A stretch of DNA of 64,000 nt from Desulfobacterales bacterium (GTDB taxonomy: Bacteria > Desulfobacterota > Desulfobacteria > Desulfobacterales > Desulfosalsimonadaceae): NCBI GenBank assembly GCA_034520365.1, contig JAXHNP010000007.1:434001-498000 (forward strand). Direction: 5' to 3'. Positions 1-9,178 of the stretch are shown here, one piece after another. Every line of letters begins with the position of its first letter. Position 1 is the stretch's first letter. The translations under genes and the position numbers were made by a program. Below the pieces are notes generated by a model. It was not told the DNA's origin and ran no database searches. It saw only the letters and a list, made by a program, of their open reading frames with translations.

Positions 1-200
1 CGCATTTTAGATTCCAGCATCTGCATATTCATTGGCCACAACACTTGGTCACCCCCCGTCCTGCTCATAGGAGCGGGACTGGAGACGGCCCTCGATATAG
101 ACAAGCCGGCCCTTGGACAGATATTGACTGCATGCAGATTTCAGCAAGCCGGCCGAATATCACCACCCGGTGCCAGTCCGTGCGCTCCTTTTTTGGGACT
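1..200 (-). pseudogene. ssb remnant (single-stranded DNA-binding protein), multiply frameshifted
   Basis: Read on the minus strand from about 200 downwards, the three frames in turn give pieces of an OB-fold SSB: KERTDWHRVVIFGRLAEIC, then QYLSKGRLVYIEGRLQSRS and YEQDGG, then VVANE, then MQMLESK. These are the consecutive central segments of bacterial SSB (WHRVV.FG.LAE, YL.KG..VYIEGRL, VVAN.MQML). Each junction needs an indel, at least four in about 180 bases, with an in-frame TGA between two of them. Nothing recognisable lies upstream of 200, so the N-terminal part is missing. The cellular SSB must be encoded elsewhere. Sequence errors at a contig end could explain one or two shifts, less easily four. 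Confidence 0.8.
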
Positions 201-274
201 TAAAAATCACAAACGCATAGCACCAAATTTCAATAGGGCTAAACCAACCCCGGGCCTCTCCGGGATCTTTCCCG

Positions 275-424
275 TTATTGATTATCTTCCGGATCTTTCT
301 TTTTATTGCCTGGCACCTGACAGGCATCGCGCATTCAGGTGTTCACCCCGAGGCGAGGCAGTATCCAGAACTGAAGGGCGATCCAGACAACAATGATCAA
401 CAGCGGAATCAACAGGGTGCTCAT
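275..424 (-). CDS. candidate small membrane selenoprotein (in-frame UGA at codon 30)
   Basis: The ATG at 424-422 follows an AGAGAAG Shine-Dalgarno by a few bases. Twenty-nine codons encode a hydrophobic segment (STLLIPLLIIVVWIALQFW) and then ILPRLGVNT. A TGA follows at 337-335, and the same frame continues for 19 codons (MRDACQVPGNKKKDPEDNQ) to TAA at 277-275. Read through, this is a 49-residue single-pass membrane protein with U30-x4-C35 and a charged tail. The RNA just after the UGA folds into a hairpin like a bacterial SECIS (separate entry). Selenocysteine proteins are common in Desulfobacterota. Function is unknown. The U-x4-C spacing suggests a redox or metal site, but that is inference. 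The alternative is a 29-residue hydrophobic peptide that simply ends at TGA. Confidence 0.6.
307..326 (-). promoter_or_regulatory. SECIS-like hairpin directly after the in-frame UGA
   Basis: Numbering from the base after UGA, U9GCCUG14 pairs with C23AGGCA28. A U15/C22 mismatch and a C16-G21 pair close the apical loop AGGU (17-20). Bacterial SECIS elements are described as short hairpins within about 16-37 nt of the UGA, with a guanine at the start of a small loop and an unpaired U in the upper stem. The E. coli fdhF element also has AGGU at its apex. The fit was made by eye; folding energy was not computed. Confidence 0.55.
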
Positions 425-454
425 ATCTTCTCTCACATCTTTTTTTTATTTATA

Positions 455-492
455 ACGATTAAAAGGAAAAATGACGATTAAAAGGAAAAATG
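455..492. repeat. 19-bp tandem duplication
   Basis: The unit ACGATTAAAAGGAAAAATG occurs twice without interruption (455-473 and 474-492), upstream of the small candidate selenoprotein gene. No function is evident. Confidence 0.85.
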
Positions 493-510
493 TCAAAAGC
501 CGCAGTTAGA

Positions 511-553
511 ATCAAATAGGGCGTCTGAAAATTTTTCAAACGCCCTATTTGAT
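511..553 (-). terminator. 43-bp near-perfect palindrome, terminator for the pil/Ig-like gene block
   Basis: The arms ATCAAATAGGGCGT (511-524) and ACGCCCTATTTGAT (540-553) are perfectly complementary, and the centre TGAAAATTTTTCA is also self-complementary. It lies 60 bp past the stop of the Ig-like lipoprotein gene. The AT-rich stem ends could let it act in both directions. Confidence 0.7.
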
Positions 554-613
554 AGATAATGTAATTATATTCCTAAATCATATCCCCCTAAGTCCGATAA
601 CCGTCAAATTGCA

Positions 614-3600
614 TCATGGAGTCACCTCAGCACAAGGAAGCACATTAAATGGAGATTCAGGAAAGGCATTGGCGATATCTTCCTTTTCGTCCGTGGCAAT
701 CGGCAGCCATTTGCGAGACTTAGTCGTATTTTCCGTTCCAAAAACCGTAGCCGTTGCGGTAATCTGTGCTTGAATCCATACAGCGTATTCCTTTTGATAT
801 CTCAAGGTAAAGCTTGCCACCCCGTTTTCATCGGTTTCCACATTAGACGGTATGGAACCGGCGGAGGATTGGCCCGGCGTAAGCATGCCATTGTTGAGCC
901 CGGGCACTTGGTCACCAGCGCTATACCCGTCAAAATACGCGGGTAAATCAGAATCCCCCACATTATAACCATCCGTTTGATCCTCACTCAAAGGCGGATC
1001 ATCATCAAGAAAGGAGTTGCCATTTAAATCTTCATTGACAAATATAAAGAGATCACTACCATCGCAGGGGTTCTCATAGGAGACCACCCATTCATCACCA
1101 GATTTAATCCATTCACCGGTCCTAAACAATGACGGCCTCAGCCCCAAAGAAACCTGTTTGCCAACCACCGGGTTTCCGTTAGTGTCTGCAACCAAGACAG
1201 ATACGGGGAGCAAATACTGGGTATTATCCTCATTGGATTCAATTTGGGTTGCAAATCCGATGGATATATTGGCGGCATCCTCCCGGATCACAATGGGAAC
1301 GTCATCCGATCTTGTCGTATCTGTCGGGTGAGCCGGGGTTGCAACCGTAGCGGTGACAAGAACCGCGTCATCCGATTCACTTCCGGTACCCTTGGAGCCG
1401 GAAGTGAAGGTGGTTTCCGCGATGCCGCTTGGATCGGTTGTTACTGTCGCCTGAGACAGGTATTCTCCACCCCCCGTGGTATTGTCCAAAGAAAAATAAA
1501 CCGTAGCGTCCCCAACAGGTGAATTGTTTTCATCAAAAACCGCCGCCGTAATGGTGATACTGTATTCCGTGTCGCCGGTACTCGGCAGTATGTTGGCCTG
1601 TGAGGCTTCTACGCTTATATCATAGGCTTTATCCGCCGGATTATAGAAAGATACTTGAACGGTATCCGAAGGATCAAGATCAGACTGCTCATATACCTCG
1701 ACAGTGGCCACGCCGGGGTCGTCTGCGATAAGCTCTCTGGTGACATCCTGACCCGCTGTTGTTAATGTCTCAGAAGTCGTACTTGAGCCAGTCCCAGCCC
1801 ACCGTCCAAATGAAGTATAAAACTCCACCGTTTCACCGGCACTCAACCCGCCCGCATGAACCGTAACCTCAACCGGTGTTGACCCGTCAGCTATGGCAAA
1901 AGAAAAATCTTCCGCAGGAGCAGTAATCTCGAAAATATCCGCTGCAGCCCCAATCTGGTAAGTTCCGGTGGCAGAGGCGCCTAAACTATCCACGGCATCA
2001 GCTACAATTACTGCGTTGCCGGCAATTGCTCCGGCTTGCAGCTCAAGATATATTTTCCCACTCAAGTCCGTCTGGAACGTATCTGGAAGAGAAGGTGAAA
2101 AACTGAGATCTGCCGGCGGGGTCGTCGAGGCATCAAGACTTACATTGATATCAGCATCAAAAATGGGGGTATCATCGCCATCAAGCGCCTGGATGACAAT
2201 TTCCTGCGTATCGCCCGTACTAACTTGTGCGCTGGCCGGCGTAATGGTAAGCTCGGTGCCTTGCAGGTTAATCGGTATTGATGCCACCTCCTCATCAACA
2301 GTAGCGGTTATCGTTACGGTACTGTTTTTCTTATCCGGCCCCGAGCTTAAATCAATCGTCGCCTGTCCATTTTCATCCGTTTTTACGTTTGCAGAGCTGA
2401 TTTGACCGCCATCTGTACTAAAATTAACGGTTGTCCCTTCTATGGATACCCGGTTTTCATCAAGCACGGTGGCTGTGATGGTTGCTTTGTCTGTCCCGTT
2501 TGTCTTTATCGATGTCTTTGAGGTGGATAGCGACAGAAACGCAGCGGTTGGTACCACTACGCCTTCTCCCTCAAACACCACATTAATTGACTGGGAAACC
2601 CCGCCAGAATACGCTGTGACCGTGGCTGTTCCAGCATCTTCACTAGAGATAAGCGCCACCACCACGGTTCCCGAATCATCTATCGTTTTCTGTGCAATGG
2701 TTTTAGCGCCTGATGTAGAGAACTGTCCCCGGTTGGTTTCAAATAAAACGCTCGTTCCCCTGGGCATAGGGGCTCCCGAATTATCAAATAATGTCGCCGT
2801 AATTGCGACCGAACTTTTTCCGTCCGCCGGTATAGACTCCGCACCTGACGATAACGAAATCGACCCAACAGATTCGCTTCCTCTGTCCACGGTAATCCAG
2901 GTGCTGCTTACCACAGTCTGATTTCTGTCCGCTACGACTTGAACCTTATCCGTTCTTACCAAATCACCCGCCGTATAATCAACCATGGCCTGCCCATTGA
3001 CATCGGTGACAGCGCTTGGCGCAGAGAGACTTGCTGCGCTGTTGTTTTGTATCAGACTGAAATTGAGTTGTTCACCCGCTATCGGATTACCAATTCGATC
3101 CCTGAGTGTACCCACAATGGAGCTTTTGCCGCCAGGCGGCACGGACGATGGAATCGCCTGCACGGTAATCGATTCAGGAGGGCCGCCAACAAATTCCACT
3201 TCAACCTGATCTTTAAACCCGCTGGCGTCAGCGGTCACAATGGCGGCTCCGATCGTTTTCCCGGCTTTAAGGGTTACCTCAGCCACCCCATCAGAACTTG
3301 TCGTGGCCGTTGTCGTGGTCAATGATCCCAGGGTCGTCTCGAAGTCAACTTCAATTCCCGGGGCGGGACTGCCGTTTTTATTCAAGACCGTAGCCCGGAT
3401 TTTCGTGAGGGATTTGCCGTTTGCCACCACCGCGGAGGCGCCGGCATCGAGAGAAATAGATCCAACCACCGTGGCTTCTTCATCAACTTCCACAACCACA
3501 GAATTGGATGTGCCATTGCTGGTTTCAACCGTTATTTCAAGATCGCTGGTTCCATAGACAGCTGCCAAATCAATGCGGACAATGCCCTGTTCATCCGTCA

Positions 3601-4789
3601 CCTGTTCGGCGGTGTCTAAAATCTCACTGCTGCCGACTTCCCGGACGCTAAAGGTCAGTCGTTCATTATTTAAGCGGTTATTGTTTGCGTCCAGCGGAGC
3701 TGCGGAAATTTGGAAGCTGTCACCGGGATTAACCGTTTCCGGACTGGCATACACCAGAATCGATTGAGCCGCGCCGGACACAAAGGCGACATCCACTTCG
3801 CTGAAAAAGCCGTCAGCCTCCGCCCTGACAGTCGCCGTTCCGGTCGTGGTAGATGAGCGGAGCGAGACTTCGGCCATTCCGTTCGCATTGGTGGTGCTGC
3901 TTGTTGTTGTCAGCGTGCCGGCCGTGGTTTGGAAATTGACAATTTTGCCGGAAGCCGGATTCCCATCGATATCCGTCACGGTTGCCCGGATGGCAACCTC
4001 TGTAATGCCGTCTGCTAAAATTGAACCGGCACCGGCGACAACCGTAATGTTATCGACCACGGTGGCATCCGGGTCCACTATCAGCGTGGCGCTCCCTGAT
4101 ACCCCATTGGTTTCGGCTGTCGCTTTAAGCAAGTCTTCACCGGAGCCGCTGCCGGCGATGTAATTGACCTCAGCCTCCCCATTTACGTTTGTGGTCGCGG
4201 TAAGTGTCTGAAATTCGCCCCCGCTGTCGCTCGACTGAACCGAAAAAATAATCGTCTCATCGGCCGCCGGTTCATCATTAACATTTTTCACCATTGCCGT
4301 GACACTGGTGGTGCCGTTTGGATTAAGGGTGCTCGGCGCAATGCTGAGGTCAATCGTGACCGGCGGCAGGGATTTAATAAGCTCGATCTCGAGCTTTTGG
4401 GTAATGCTGTTGGAAGTAACAATAATTTCGGCGGTTCCCGCCGTCGTGCCCGTCGACAGCTGAGCGATGAATGTACCGCTATCATCAACCGTATCAACCT
4501 TGTAAACCTGTTCACCATTTCTGAAGTGCCCGAGATTGGTATGAAATGTCAACTCGGTATTTTGATCCACGGACTGTCCAACCGAATCAGTTAATGAGGC
4601 CGTGATGGAAGTAGACGAAAATCCATCCGCCGGCAGAGTGGCGCTACCGGATGTCAAGGCAATGGAGGCCGTTTCACCGGGACCAGTCCCGCCCCCCGGG
4701 CTTCCGGATTCGCCGCACCCGACTAATAATAATGCCAGCAGGCTGACAAGCAGCACCTGAACGGTTATCTTGGCATATTGGGCTTTCAT
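614..4789 (-). CDS. giant lipoprotein with about 12 Ig-like (Big-1/invasin-type) domains
   Basis: 1391 residues from the ATG at 4789, chosen over an upstream in-frame ATG at 4828 because AAAGGA precedes it and it opens directly with a lipoprotein signal: MKAQYAKITVQVLLVSLLAL, then LLLVGC. A GGGTGPG linker follows, then about 12 tandem domains of roughly 100 residues. The recurring pattern is ADG.S...I.ATV.D..G.P....V.F.T..G....TT...G.A.V.L....GTA.VTA, as in bacterial Ig-like group 1 domains. The last domain contains DLNGNSFLDDD, a calcium-loop-like stretch. It lies 63 bp after pilQ on the same strand, so it is probably co-transcribed with the pilus genes. A surface adhesin or envelope stalk anchored by its acylated N-terminus is likely; ligand unknown. 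Confidence 0.85.
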   Translation of the reverse strand: MKAQYAKITVQVLLVSLLALLLVGCGESGSPGGGTGPGETASIALTSGSATLPADGFSSTSITASLTDSVGQSVDQNTELTFHTNLGHFRNGEQVYKVDTVDDSGTFIAQLSTGTTAGTAEIIVTSNSITQKLEIELIKSLPPVTIDLSIAPSTLNPNGTTSVTAMVKNVNDEPAADETIIFSVQSSDSGGEFQTLTATTNVNGEAEVNYIAGSGSGEDLLKATAETNGVSGSATLIVDPDATVVDNITVVAGAGSILADGITEVAIRATVTDIDGNPASGKIVNFQTTAGTLTTTSSTTNANGMAEVSLRSSTTTGTATVRAEADGFFSEVDVAFVSGAAQSILVYASPETVNPGDSFQISAAPLDANNNRLNNERLTFSVREVGSSEILDTAEQVTDEQGIVRIDLAAVYGTSDLEITVETSNGTSNSVVVEVDEEATVVGSISLDAGASAVVANGKSLTKIRATVLNKNGSPAPGIEVDFETTLGSLTTTTATTSSDGVAEVTLKAGKTIGAAIVTADASGFKDQVEVEFVGGPPESITVQAIPSSVPPGGKSSIVGTLRDRIGNPIAGEQLNFSLIQNNSAASLSAPSAVTDVNGQAMVDYTAGDLVRTDKVQVVADRNQTVVSSTWITVDRGSESVGSISLSSGAESIPADGKSSVAITATLFDNSGAPMPRGTSVLFETNRGQFSTSGAKTIAQKTIDDSGTVVVALISSEDAGTATVTAYSGGVSQSINVVFEGEGVVVPTAAFLSLSTSKTSIKTNGTDKATITATVLDENRVSIEGTTVNFSTDGGQISSANVKTDENGQATIDLSSGPDKKNSTVTITATVDEEVASIPINLQGTELTITPASAQVSTGDTQEIVIQALDGDDTPIFDADINVSLDASTTPPADLSFSPSLPDTFQTDLSGKIYLELQAGAIAGNAVIVADAVDSLGASATGTYQIGAAADIFEITAPAEDFSFAIADGSTPVEVTVHAGGLSAGETVEFYTSFGRWAGTGSSTTSETLTTAGQDVTRELIADDPGVATVEVYEQSDLDPSDTVQVSFYNPADKAYDISVEASQANILPSTGDTEYSITITAAVFDENNSPVGDATVYFSLDNTTGGGEYLSQATVTTDPSGIAETTFTSGSKGTGSESDDAVLVTATVATPAHPTDTTRSDDVPIVIREDAANISIGFATQIESNEDNTQYLLPVSVLVADTNGNPVVGKQVSLGLRPSLFRTGEWIKSGDEWVVSYENPCDGSDLFIFVNEDLNGNSFLDDDPPLSEDQTDGYNVGDSDLPAYFDGYSAGDQVPGLNNGMLTPGQSSAGSIPSNVETDENGVASFTLRYQKEYAVWIQAQITATATVFGTENTTKSRKWLPIATDEKEDIANAFPESPFNVLPCAEVTP

Positions 4790-4852
4790 AAATGGTATCC
4801 TTTCAAAACTTCGGTTTGGAATATTCAAGAATTTTATTCTTAGTAGTGTTAT

Positions 4853-7237
4853 TTATTCGGTTTGGGCCTGGGCGAGACCCCTTTGCTCCAGTTGCACAAT
4901 ATTGGGGGTCATAAAAATCAAAAGCTCCCGTTTGACGACCTCATCCTGCTTGGCGCTAAACAGCCAGCCGATTCCTGGGATATCCTTTAATATGGGCAGA
5001 CCGGCTTGGGCATTACTCTCGGTTCGCTTCACAATACCGCCAATGACAATGGTCTGGCCGTTGTCGATCAGCAGTTCGGTCTGGGCATTGTTCGTGGATA
5101 TCGCCGGCTCTCCAGAGGCGGTAATTTCCTGAATATCATCTTTTTGAAGGTCTATTTCCAGGGAAACGCGCTCATCCGGCGTGATGTGAGGGGTCACTTT
5201 AAGGGTTAAATTAATCTCTTTGAACTCTGTCTGCACCTCATCCTCTTCTACATTCTGATAAGGCCATTCAACCCCCTGGGTAATTGTGGCCTCTTTATTG
5301 TCCAGGGTCACAATCTTTGGCGTTGAAATAATTTTTAACACCTGCTCGGTTTCCATGGCCCGAAGGGTGGCATCCAGTAAAAACGGAGTCCCCATGCTCG
5401 GCAATCGTTCAAAGGAAAAATTAAACAAGCTTGGACTCTCTGTTCCGCCTTCCGCGCCGCCGCCGATAAAGGGCGTATTAACAACCGAATTATATGAGTA
5501 GTTGCCGCCCAGATCCGATCGGTAAACATCTTCGCTCTGTGCGCCCCAGGTAACCCCGACCTTTCGGCTGAAGTTGTCATTTGCCTCAACAATGCGGGCT
5601 TCAATAATCACCTGCGGCGTGACCTTGTCGATTTCAGTGATGATTTCTTTGGCCTTGCGGATCTTGGCCTGGGTATCTGTAATAATGAGCTGGTTGTTGC
5701 GCGAATCCACGGTAACACTGCCCCGCTCTTTTGAAAGCGCATCTTTGACATGGGGCAGCACCTCATTCTGGGCATTGGCGTAGCTGATCTCGATGTATTC
5801 GGTGACCAGCGGTTCCAGCTGTTTCTGCTGCTCTTTTCGTTTTTGGATTGCTTCGATTTTCTGGCGCCTGGCTTCTTCCTCCGCCCTTAACGTACCCTTT
5901 GTGGCAATGCGGATGATCTCGCCCTTTTCCACTTTATCCAGCCCGTTCATCTGCAAGACCAGATCAAGCACCTGGTCCCAGGGCACGGGTTTTTGAAAGG
6001 AGAGGGTCACTGAACCTTGTACATTGGGATCAATGGCGAAATTTTTACCGCTCACCTGCTGGAGGATCCGGAATACGTTTTTGATATTGGTTTCAAAAAA
6101 ATCCAGTGCGATTTTCTCCCCGGTATACTCCTTATCCTCACCGAGCAAATCCGCATAGGGGTTTTCCGGTTCGGCGGGCATAGCTGAAGGTTTTTTGCCT
6201 GAAACGGTTGTTGGGGTTTCCGGGGACAGAGAGTTCTCCAAAACGTTTTGCCAGGATGGCAGATTGGCCGCTTCAAACGGTCTGGGACCGATTGAAGAGG
6301 CTTCAAAATGAATGGCCAGCAGCCCGTTTGACTTGACCGGCCGGTAAGGGACCTGTTCCCGGAGTTCGATCAATATTTCAGTCACATTGTCCGCTTCGGC
6401 GCTTTTTGCAGGAATCACCCGGTCCACGGCACTGTCAAACCGGGTGGTAATTAAAGGCCGCCCCTGGTGATATTCAGGCAGCCGGCTGTTGTTTAACTTC
6501 AATTTCAGCAGGCGAGGCCTGATCTTTTCAATCTGATAGGCTACCGGCTTGCTCGTCTCCACGCTGATCACCGACTTCCCGGATTCTTCGGCTGAAAAAT
6601 CGATCCGCTGGACCAGGGCCGGCTCAGTGCTGTCAGCGCGATCCGGCTCCGGCGCTTCAGTTTTTTTCGATGCGCCAGATGATTGATATCCGGCCGAGTC
6701 CCTGTCGTCTTCTTCGAATGAAGCTGCGCTTTCAGCGGCCATCGCCTCTTCCGAAGATCCGGCCGGGGCCTCTTGCCCGGACGGGGCGGCAGATGAAGCC
6801 TCGGCCCGAAAAACCACTTGCAGCGACGTTCCGTCTTTCTCGACCTTATAGGGCAAATCTTTCAGCAGTGCGATTTCAATCCGCGCATTTTTTTGGTTTT
6901 CCGCCATCGAAGGTTTTACCGAGCTAACAATGTCATTGTCAGGGAGTTCCACGGGGGGAACATCTTTTAGATGGGTGTTCGGAAAATAAAGAATCACGGA
7001 AAGGGGGTCGCGGCGTTTAATCGCCGTATAATCCAATTCATCGCTGGCATTGACTGAAATCCCCATTCCGCCATGGATCGATTTGGCCTGGACATCCGAA
7101 ATGGCAAGGGGCTCAGGCGAGGCCGCTTCGGGCTTTTCTTCCTTTACCGACTTTGCCGCGCAGGCGAGCATGGCGGTCGCTAAAACCCCCAACAGTAACA
7201 CCTTTCCAATATTGAGAAAGTACCTTCGATTAAGCAT
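4853..7237 (-). CDS. pilQ: type IV pilus secretin PilQ
   Basis: 794 residues. The N-terminus (MLNRRYFLNIGKVLLLGVLA, then TAMLAC) is a lipoprotein-type signal with Cys26. Two AMIN-like domains (about 45-130 and 210-310) probably bind peptidoglycan. They flank a Ser/Ala/Glu-rich linker. A secretin/TonB short domain follows (LDFFETNIKNVFRILQQVSG, about 375-440), then an N-domain (ISYANAQNEVLPHVKDALS) and the beta-barrel secretin domain to the C-terminus (VPLASIP-like region, TELLIDNGQTIVIGGI, LLIFMTPNIV). It forms the outer-membrane ring through which the pilus emerges. It starts 16 bp after pilP and ends the conserved pilMNOPQ order. Confidence 0.95.
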   Translation of the reverse strand: MLNRRYFLNIGKVLLLGVLATAMLACAAKSVKEEKPEAASPEPLAISDVQAKSIHGGMGISVNASDELDYTAIKRRDPLSVILYFPNTHLKDVPPVELPDNDIVSSVKPSMAENQKNARIEIALLKDLPYKVEKDGTSLQVVFRAEASSAAPSGQEAPAGSSEEAMAAESAASFEEDDRDSAGYQSSGASKKTEAPEPDRADSTEPALVQRIDFSAEESGKSVISVETSKPVAYQIEKIRPRLLKLKLNNSRLPEYHQGRPLITTRFDSAVDRVIPAKSAEADNVTEILIELREQVPYRPVKSNGLLAIHFEASSIGPRPFEAANLPSWQNVLENSLSPETPTTVSGKKPSAMPAEPENPYADLLGEDKEYTGEKIALDFFETNIKNVFRILQQVSGKNFAIDPNVQGSVTLSFQKPVPWDQVLDLVLQMNGLDKVEKGEIIRIATKGTLRAEEEARRQKIEAIQKRKEQQKQLEPLVTEYIEISYANAQNEVLPHVKDALSKERGSVTVDSRNNQLIITDTQAKIRKAKEIITEIDKVTPQVIIEARIVEANDNFSRKVGVTWGAQSEDVYRSDLGGNYSYNSVVNTPFIGGGAEGGTESPSLFNFSFERLPSMGTPFLLDATLRAMETEQVLKIISTPKIVTLDNKEATITQGVEWPYQNVEEDEVQTEFKEINLTLKVTPHITPDERVSLEIDLQKDDIQEITASGEPAISTNNAQTELLIDNGQTIVIGGIVKRTESNAQAGLPILKDIPGIGWLFSAKQDEVVKRELLIFMTPNIVQLEQRGLAQAQTE

Positions 7238-7253
7238 GTTTACGTTCTCCAGG

Positions 7254-7970
7254 TTATTTCTGAAGTTTCAATTGTTTTTCCCGGACATCCACTTTGCCAA
7301 AGACATCCAGATATTTTTCTTCAATAACAATGGCTTCCGATAAAATCTCTGTTATCCGGCCGCCCTGATCGCCTATATATGTTCCTTTTTTGACCACATA
7401 CCCCTTCCCGGATGCCTCTTCAACCATTGCCAGCCTTTGCTCCGGCGTCTCCATAATCGCCGTCAGCTCAAGCTGGCCGAGGCTTAAGCGCTCAAGGGGG
7501 GTTTGGGGTTTCCGGCGCTCGAGCTTTTTTTGCGCTTCTTCGTCCCGCTCAGGTTTCGGGCCCTGGACAAACGGCGCAAAAGGATCTATCCGTCCTTTCC
7601 GGGCATAGAGCTCCTGTTTTTCTCCCAGTAAGCCAATGGCCTCTTTGCGCATCTCCTCCGCATCAGCCGGTTTTTCCCGGCTTGCTGTCTGCTCCCGGGC
7701 GCTAACGGATTTTTCTTCAGCCGGTTTTTCTGGGGCTCCGGCTTCTTTTTCAGGCGCCGGCTTTTCCGCCACAGCCGCTTCTTCAGCCGGCTTATCGGAT
7801 TTTTCCGCTGCCGTCTCAGCCGGAGCGGCAGAGGGTTTTTCCGGGCGCTCAATCTTTACCCGATTGCTTACATGCCGGGCCGAGGATTTTGCAGCCTGGA
7901 CGTTACCGACAGCCACGATGAAAAGCAGGCAACACAAAAAACAAACGATTTTTAGAGTAAATCTTTGCAT
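7254..7970 (-). CDS. pilP: type IV pilus assembly protein PilP
   Basis: 238 residues. A cleavable signal (KIVCFLCCLLFIVAVGNVQA) is followed by an extended Lys/Glu/Pro/Ala-rich low-complexity stretch (about 35-110), then the compact PilP domain from about 118 (RKGRIDPFAPFV, LSLGQLELTAIM, GYVVKKGTYIG). PilP normally links the PilNO inner-membrane complex to the PilQ secretin, and the long disordered segment would span the periplasm. It has 21 bp to pilO upstream and 16 bp to pilQ downstream. No lipobox cysteine is evident, unlike many gammaproteobacterial PilP proteins. Confidence 0.9.
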   Translation of the reverse strand: MQRFTLKIVCFLCCLLFIVAVGNVQAAKSSARHVSNRVKIERPEKPSAAPAETAAEKSDKPAEEAAVAEKPAPEKEAGAPEKPAEEKSVSAREQTASREKPADAEEMRKEAIGLLGEKQELYARKGRIDPFAPFVQGPKPERDEEAQKKLERRKPQTPLERLSLGQLELTAIMETPEQRLAMVEEASGKGYVVKKGTYIGDQGGRITEILSEAIVIEEKYLDVFGKVDVREKQLKLQK

Positions 7971-7991
7971 GATCGGTCTTTTTCTCTTTGG

Positions 7992-8603
7992 CTATTTTTT
8001 ATTATCCTCACCGGATGATTCGATGAACTTATAAGTTTCCGCCGTGCAGTCAATGTTAAGGTTCGTGGACATGACATCCTTTGATGTCATCTCGAATTCC
8101 TTGACATTGACGATCCGCGACATACCGGCCAGTTTGTCAAAAAACTCCCCGAGATCATGATAGCTGCCGGAAAGCTGCATGTTTATGGGAATCTCCGCAT
8201 AAAAATCCTGCTTTTTTTCTTCCCTGGGTTCAAACAATAAAAAAGTGAGTCCGGAATCTTTTCCTGCCTGGGAAACACTGGTTAGAAGAGAGGGAACCTC
8301 GTCTTTCAACGGCAAAGCCCTTGACACAATGGTAAACTTAGCCCGCGCAGCTTCTATTTTCTCTTTGTATTCATCAAGCGCCGCCGCTTTTTCTTTGGTT
8401 TCCGAAAGCTTCTTTTCCGCTTTGGCAACCTCATCCTTCAGGCGGTCAATTTCCTTATACTTTGGCATGCAGAAGAAATAAATGAACACCCCGATTATCA
8501 ACACCCCTGTACCGGCAGCAATGAGTATGCGCTGAATCCGGGGGAGTTGACCGATTCTTTGAATATACGGTTCAATTGAACTAGAGAGACTGGACTTTTT
8601 CAT
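7992..8603 (-). CDS. pilO: type IV pilus assembly protein PilO
   Basis: 203 residues. A short cytoplasmic N-terminus precedes one membrane segment (ILIAAGTGVLIIGVFIYFF, about 27-46), a charged coiled coil rich in Lys/Glu (about 50-100), and a C-terminal ferredoxin-like domain (LKDEVPSLLTSVSQAGKDSG, YHDLGEFFDKLAGMSRIVNV). It is the partner of PilN in the inner-membrane alignment complex. Its ATG overlaps the pilN stop by one base (TAATG), indicating translational coupling. Confidence 0.92.
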   Translation of the reverse strand: MKKSSLSSSIEPYIQRIGQLPRIQRILIAAGTGVLIIGVFIYFFCMPKYKEIDRLKDEVAKAEKKLSETKEKAAALDEYKEKIEAARAKFTIVSRALPLKDEVPSLLTSVSQAGKDSGLTFLLFEPREEKKQDFYAEIPINMQLSGSYHDLGEFFDKLAGMSRIVNVKEFEMTSKDVMSTNLNIDCTAETYKFIESSGEDNKK

Positions 8604-9178
8604 TACTTATCCGCCTTCTTTTTATCCGGCTCGTAGGTTGCGGCTTTTTTGCACACGATATTAAAATTCTTCATGTCAATATTGAATCTTGCCTGCTGTT
8701 TGGCTGATTTGAGCGTTACCCCGTTAAAAATGGCGGAGCGCTCAAGCCGGGTCATAAAGACAGCCACGGTTTCATTATCTAGCGCCAAGCCTTCCAATGA
8801 AACACTATCATTATTGGATTTAAACCTGGTAAGCTGCATGCGGTCCGGCACGATCATCTCCGTCATTTCAGCAAGCAGTTGCGGCGGCGCCTTACGGTAA
8901 GCCTTCAATTGATTCACGATTTCGATCTTTTTATTCAGGGCCGCCAGCCTCTCCTTTATTTCCTCAACCTGCCTGGCCTTTTCCTCATAGGGTTTGACCT
9001 CTTTTTTTAAATCATCCAGTCTGGCGGACAAATTATTGATCCGGCCGCTTAAATATCCGTTAAAAACCCAGAAAACGATTATAAGCAGCGCGATTGAGAG
9101 GCAAAAGATAGAAACCTGCCGGCGGATATTTTCCTTGCTCCGGGCAGCCCGATAGGGGAGTAAATTAATCCTTATCAT
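8603..9178 (-). CDS. pilN: type IV pilus assembly protein PilN
   Basis: 191 residues. It begins MIRINLLPYRAA, the conserved PilN N-terminal motif that binds PilM, followed by a transmembrane helix (about 24-44), a coiled coil (about 50-95) and a small periplasmic domain with LTRFKSNNDSVSLEGLALDN. It forms a heterodimer with PilO. Its ATG overlaps the pilM stop codon as ATGA. Confidence 0.93.
   Translation of the reverse strand: MIRINLLPYRAARSKENIRRQVSIFCLSIALLIIVFWVFNGYLSGRINNLSARLDDLKKEVKPYEEKARQVEEIKERLAALNKKIEIVNQLKAYRKAPPQLLAEMTEMIVPDRMQLTRFKSNNDSVSLEGLALDNETVAVFMTRLERSAIFNGVTLKSAKQQARFNIDMKNFNIVCKKAATYEPDKKKADK

Noticed and set aside
124-396. 90-codon plus-strand frame at the window start
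   Set aside because: It is antisense to the ssb remnant and the candidate selenoprotein gene, with no start signal.
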